From NCBI GenBank assembly GCA_043554545.1, contig CP121337.1, forward strand, positions 1,054,001 to 1,118,000: a stretch of DNA of 64,000 bases. Direction: 5' to 3'. Shown here one piece after another: positions 63,480 to 64,000 of the stretch (position 1 is the first letter of the stretch; every line of letters begins with the position of its first letter). This DNA is from UBA7330 sp043554545 (GTDB lineage Bacteria; Bacteroidota; Bacteroidia; Cytophagales; Cyclobacteriaceae). Below the pieces are notes generated by a model. It had not been told where the DNA came from. It saw nothing but the letters and a program-made list of their open reading frames with translations, and did no database searches. Made by a program: the position numbers and the translations under genes.

Positions 63480-64000
63480 TTATTTGATTAATTGATGGTG
63501 TAGGGCAAGATAATAAGGTAATAGATAAAAAGTACCTTCATTCTCGGAGTGTCCTCCATGTACTTCTGTATAGGTGATAGCAAACCCATCCCGGTCCAAA
63601 CGCACATGACCTCGCTCATCAATCGGTAATGCATAAGTGTCATTTCGCCATCCCATACCTGCAGATTGACCAGGGGTAGGATCGAGTACCACGTCTAACC
63701 GGTGGCTGTTGTCCATGGGATAACCAATCAGATCCAAAGGGATTCGCTGTAGCGTTTCAACCATGTACCGGGTATCTAGGCTGCTTTTTTCAAAACGTTT
63801 GAGGGCGGCATCCGCAAATAAGGGGTTCTCAGGGAATAATGTTTTTCCTTCAAAATACCCATTCTCGATTTTATCTGAGAAAGAATTAGCCAGTGCGCCA
63901 TAAAGGCCATCCCAAAAGGCATTTTTTTGCTTGCTGATATGTAACCAGGCATTCTCAAGTGCATTGCGATACATAATCAATAGCTCAGGGTCTTTTTCAT
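63480..64000 (-). CDS. Propeller/toroid protein (paralogue 3), C-terminal part cut by window edge
   Basis: Only the last about 173 residues are inside the window; the frame stays open to 64000 (no start codon needed at 63980). It matches the ends of the proteins at 3706-5955 and 48165-50480: a KDPELL helix start, PLDLIGYPMDNSHRLDVVLDP (compare DNGRREDLQL and SNSHRDDLFV) and the closing FYLLPYYLALHHQLIK. The propeller is expected upstream, beyond the edge. It precedes DUF1080 by 15 bp. Confidence 0.65.
   Translation of the reverse strand, partial: EKDPELLIMYRNALENAWLHISKQKNAFWDGLYGALANSFSDKIENGYFEGKTLFPENPLFADAALKRFEKSSLDTRYMVETLQRIPLDLIGYPMDNSHRLDVVLDPTPGQSAGMGWRNDTYALPIDERGHVRLDRDGFAITYTEVHGGHSENEGTFYLLPYYLALHHQLIK

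Overview
The window looks like a chromosomal segment of a marine-type Bacteroidota, probably in or near the Cytophagales. Evidence: two SusC/SusD outer-membrane pairs, a FecR anti-sigma protein with an STN-type SusC, many lipoproteins with a Cys lipobox, an AraC/XylR-type sugar regulator, and almost no Shine-Dalgarno signals. No rRNA, tRNA, integrase, transposase or CRISPR array was seen. The genus cannot be fixed from the sequence.

Layout. 1-3507: a secreted TPR/caspase-like protein converges on a membrane histidine kinase. 3706-14509 (minus strand): seven tightly packed genes for a propeller/toroid protein, a BNR sialidase-like protein, a ChbG/YdjC deacetylase, three metallophosphoesterases and a glycerophosphodiesterase. 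14815-26912 (plus strand, divergent): nine packed genes for a ceramidase-like amidase, a PqaA-like protein, an alpha/beta hydrolase, a second glycerophosphodiesterase, a PHP phosphoesterase, GH31, a second ceramidase-like protein, GH92 alpha-mannosidase and a carboxylesterase. 27045-34569 (minus): a third ceramidase-like protein, then a PKD lipoprotein-SusC-SusD operon. 35092-36672: a c-type cytochrome/FG-GAP lipoprotein. 36677-37700: a non-coding repeat cluster. 37810-44196 (minus): FecR-SusC(STN)-SusD. 44467-50480 (plus): an unknown membrane protein, Gfo/Idh/MocA oxidoreductase, DegT aminotransferase and a second propeller/toroid protein. 50721-56909 (minus): ROK kinase, MFS sugar transporter, XylR-like regulator and a GH2 with an exo-glucosaminidase-type active site. 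57225-61690 (plus): NagX/HGSNAT-like acyltransferase, metallophosphoesterase and an unrecognised predicted glycosidase. 61696-64000 (minus): a third propeller/toroid protein (cut by the window edge), a DUF1080 protein and a second BNR protein.

Working model (inference). This is a very large polysaccharide-utilisation-type locus for a complex, phosphate- and acyl/amide-decorated glycoconjugate. SusCD pairs import it. Lipoprotein and inner-membrane-anchored enzymes remove phosphodiesters, phosphomonoesters, acyl groups and mannosyl/glucosyl residues. A separate amino-sugar branch (ChbG deacetylase, GH2 glucosaminidase type, NagX-like acetyltransferase, MFS importer, ROK kinase) could handle GlcN/GlcNAc. 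The combination resembles what would be needed for glycolipids such as glycosyl-inositol-phosphate lipids, but the substrate is not proven by sequence. The strongest novelty candidates are the three-member propeller/toroid family, the 609-residue predicted glycosidase, the divergent 7+9 gene phospho/acyl-glycan module and the repeat cluster.
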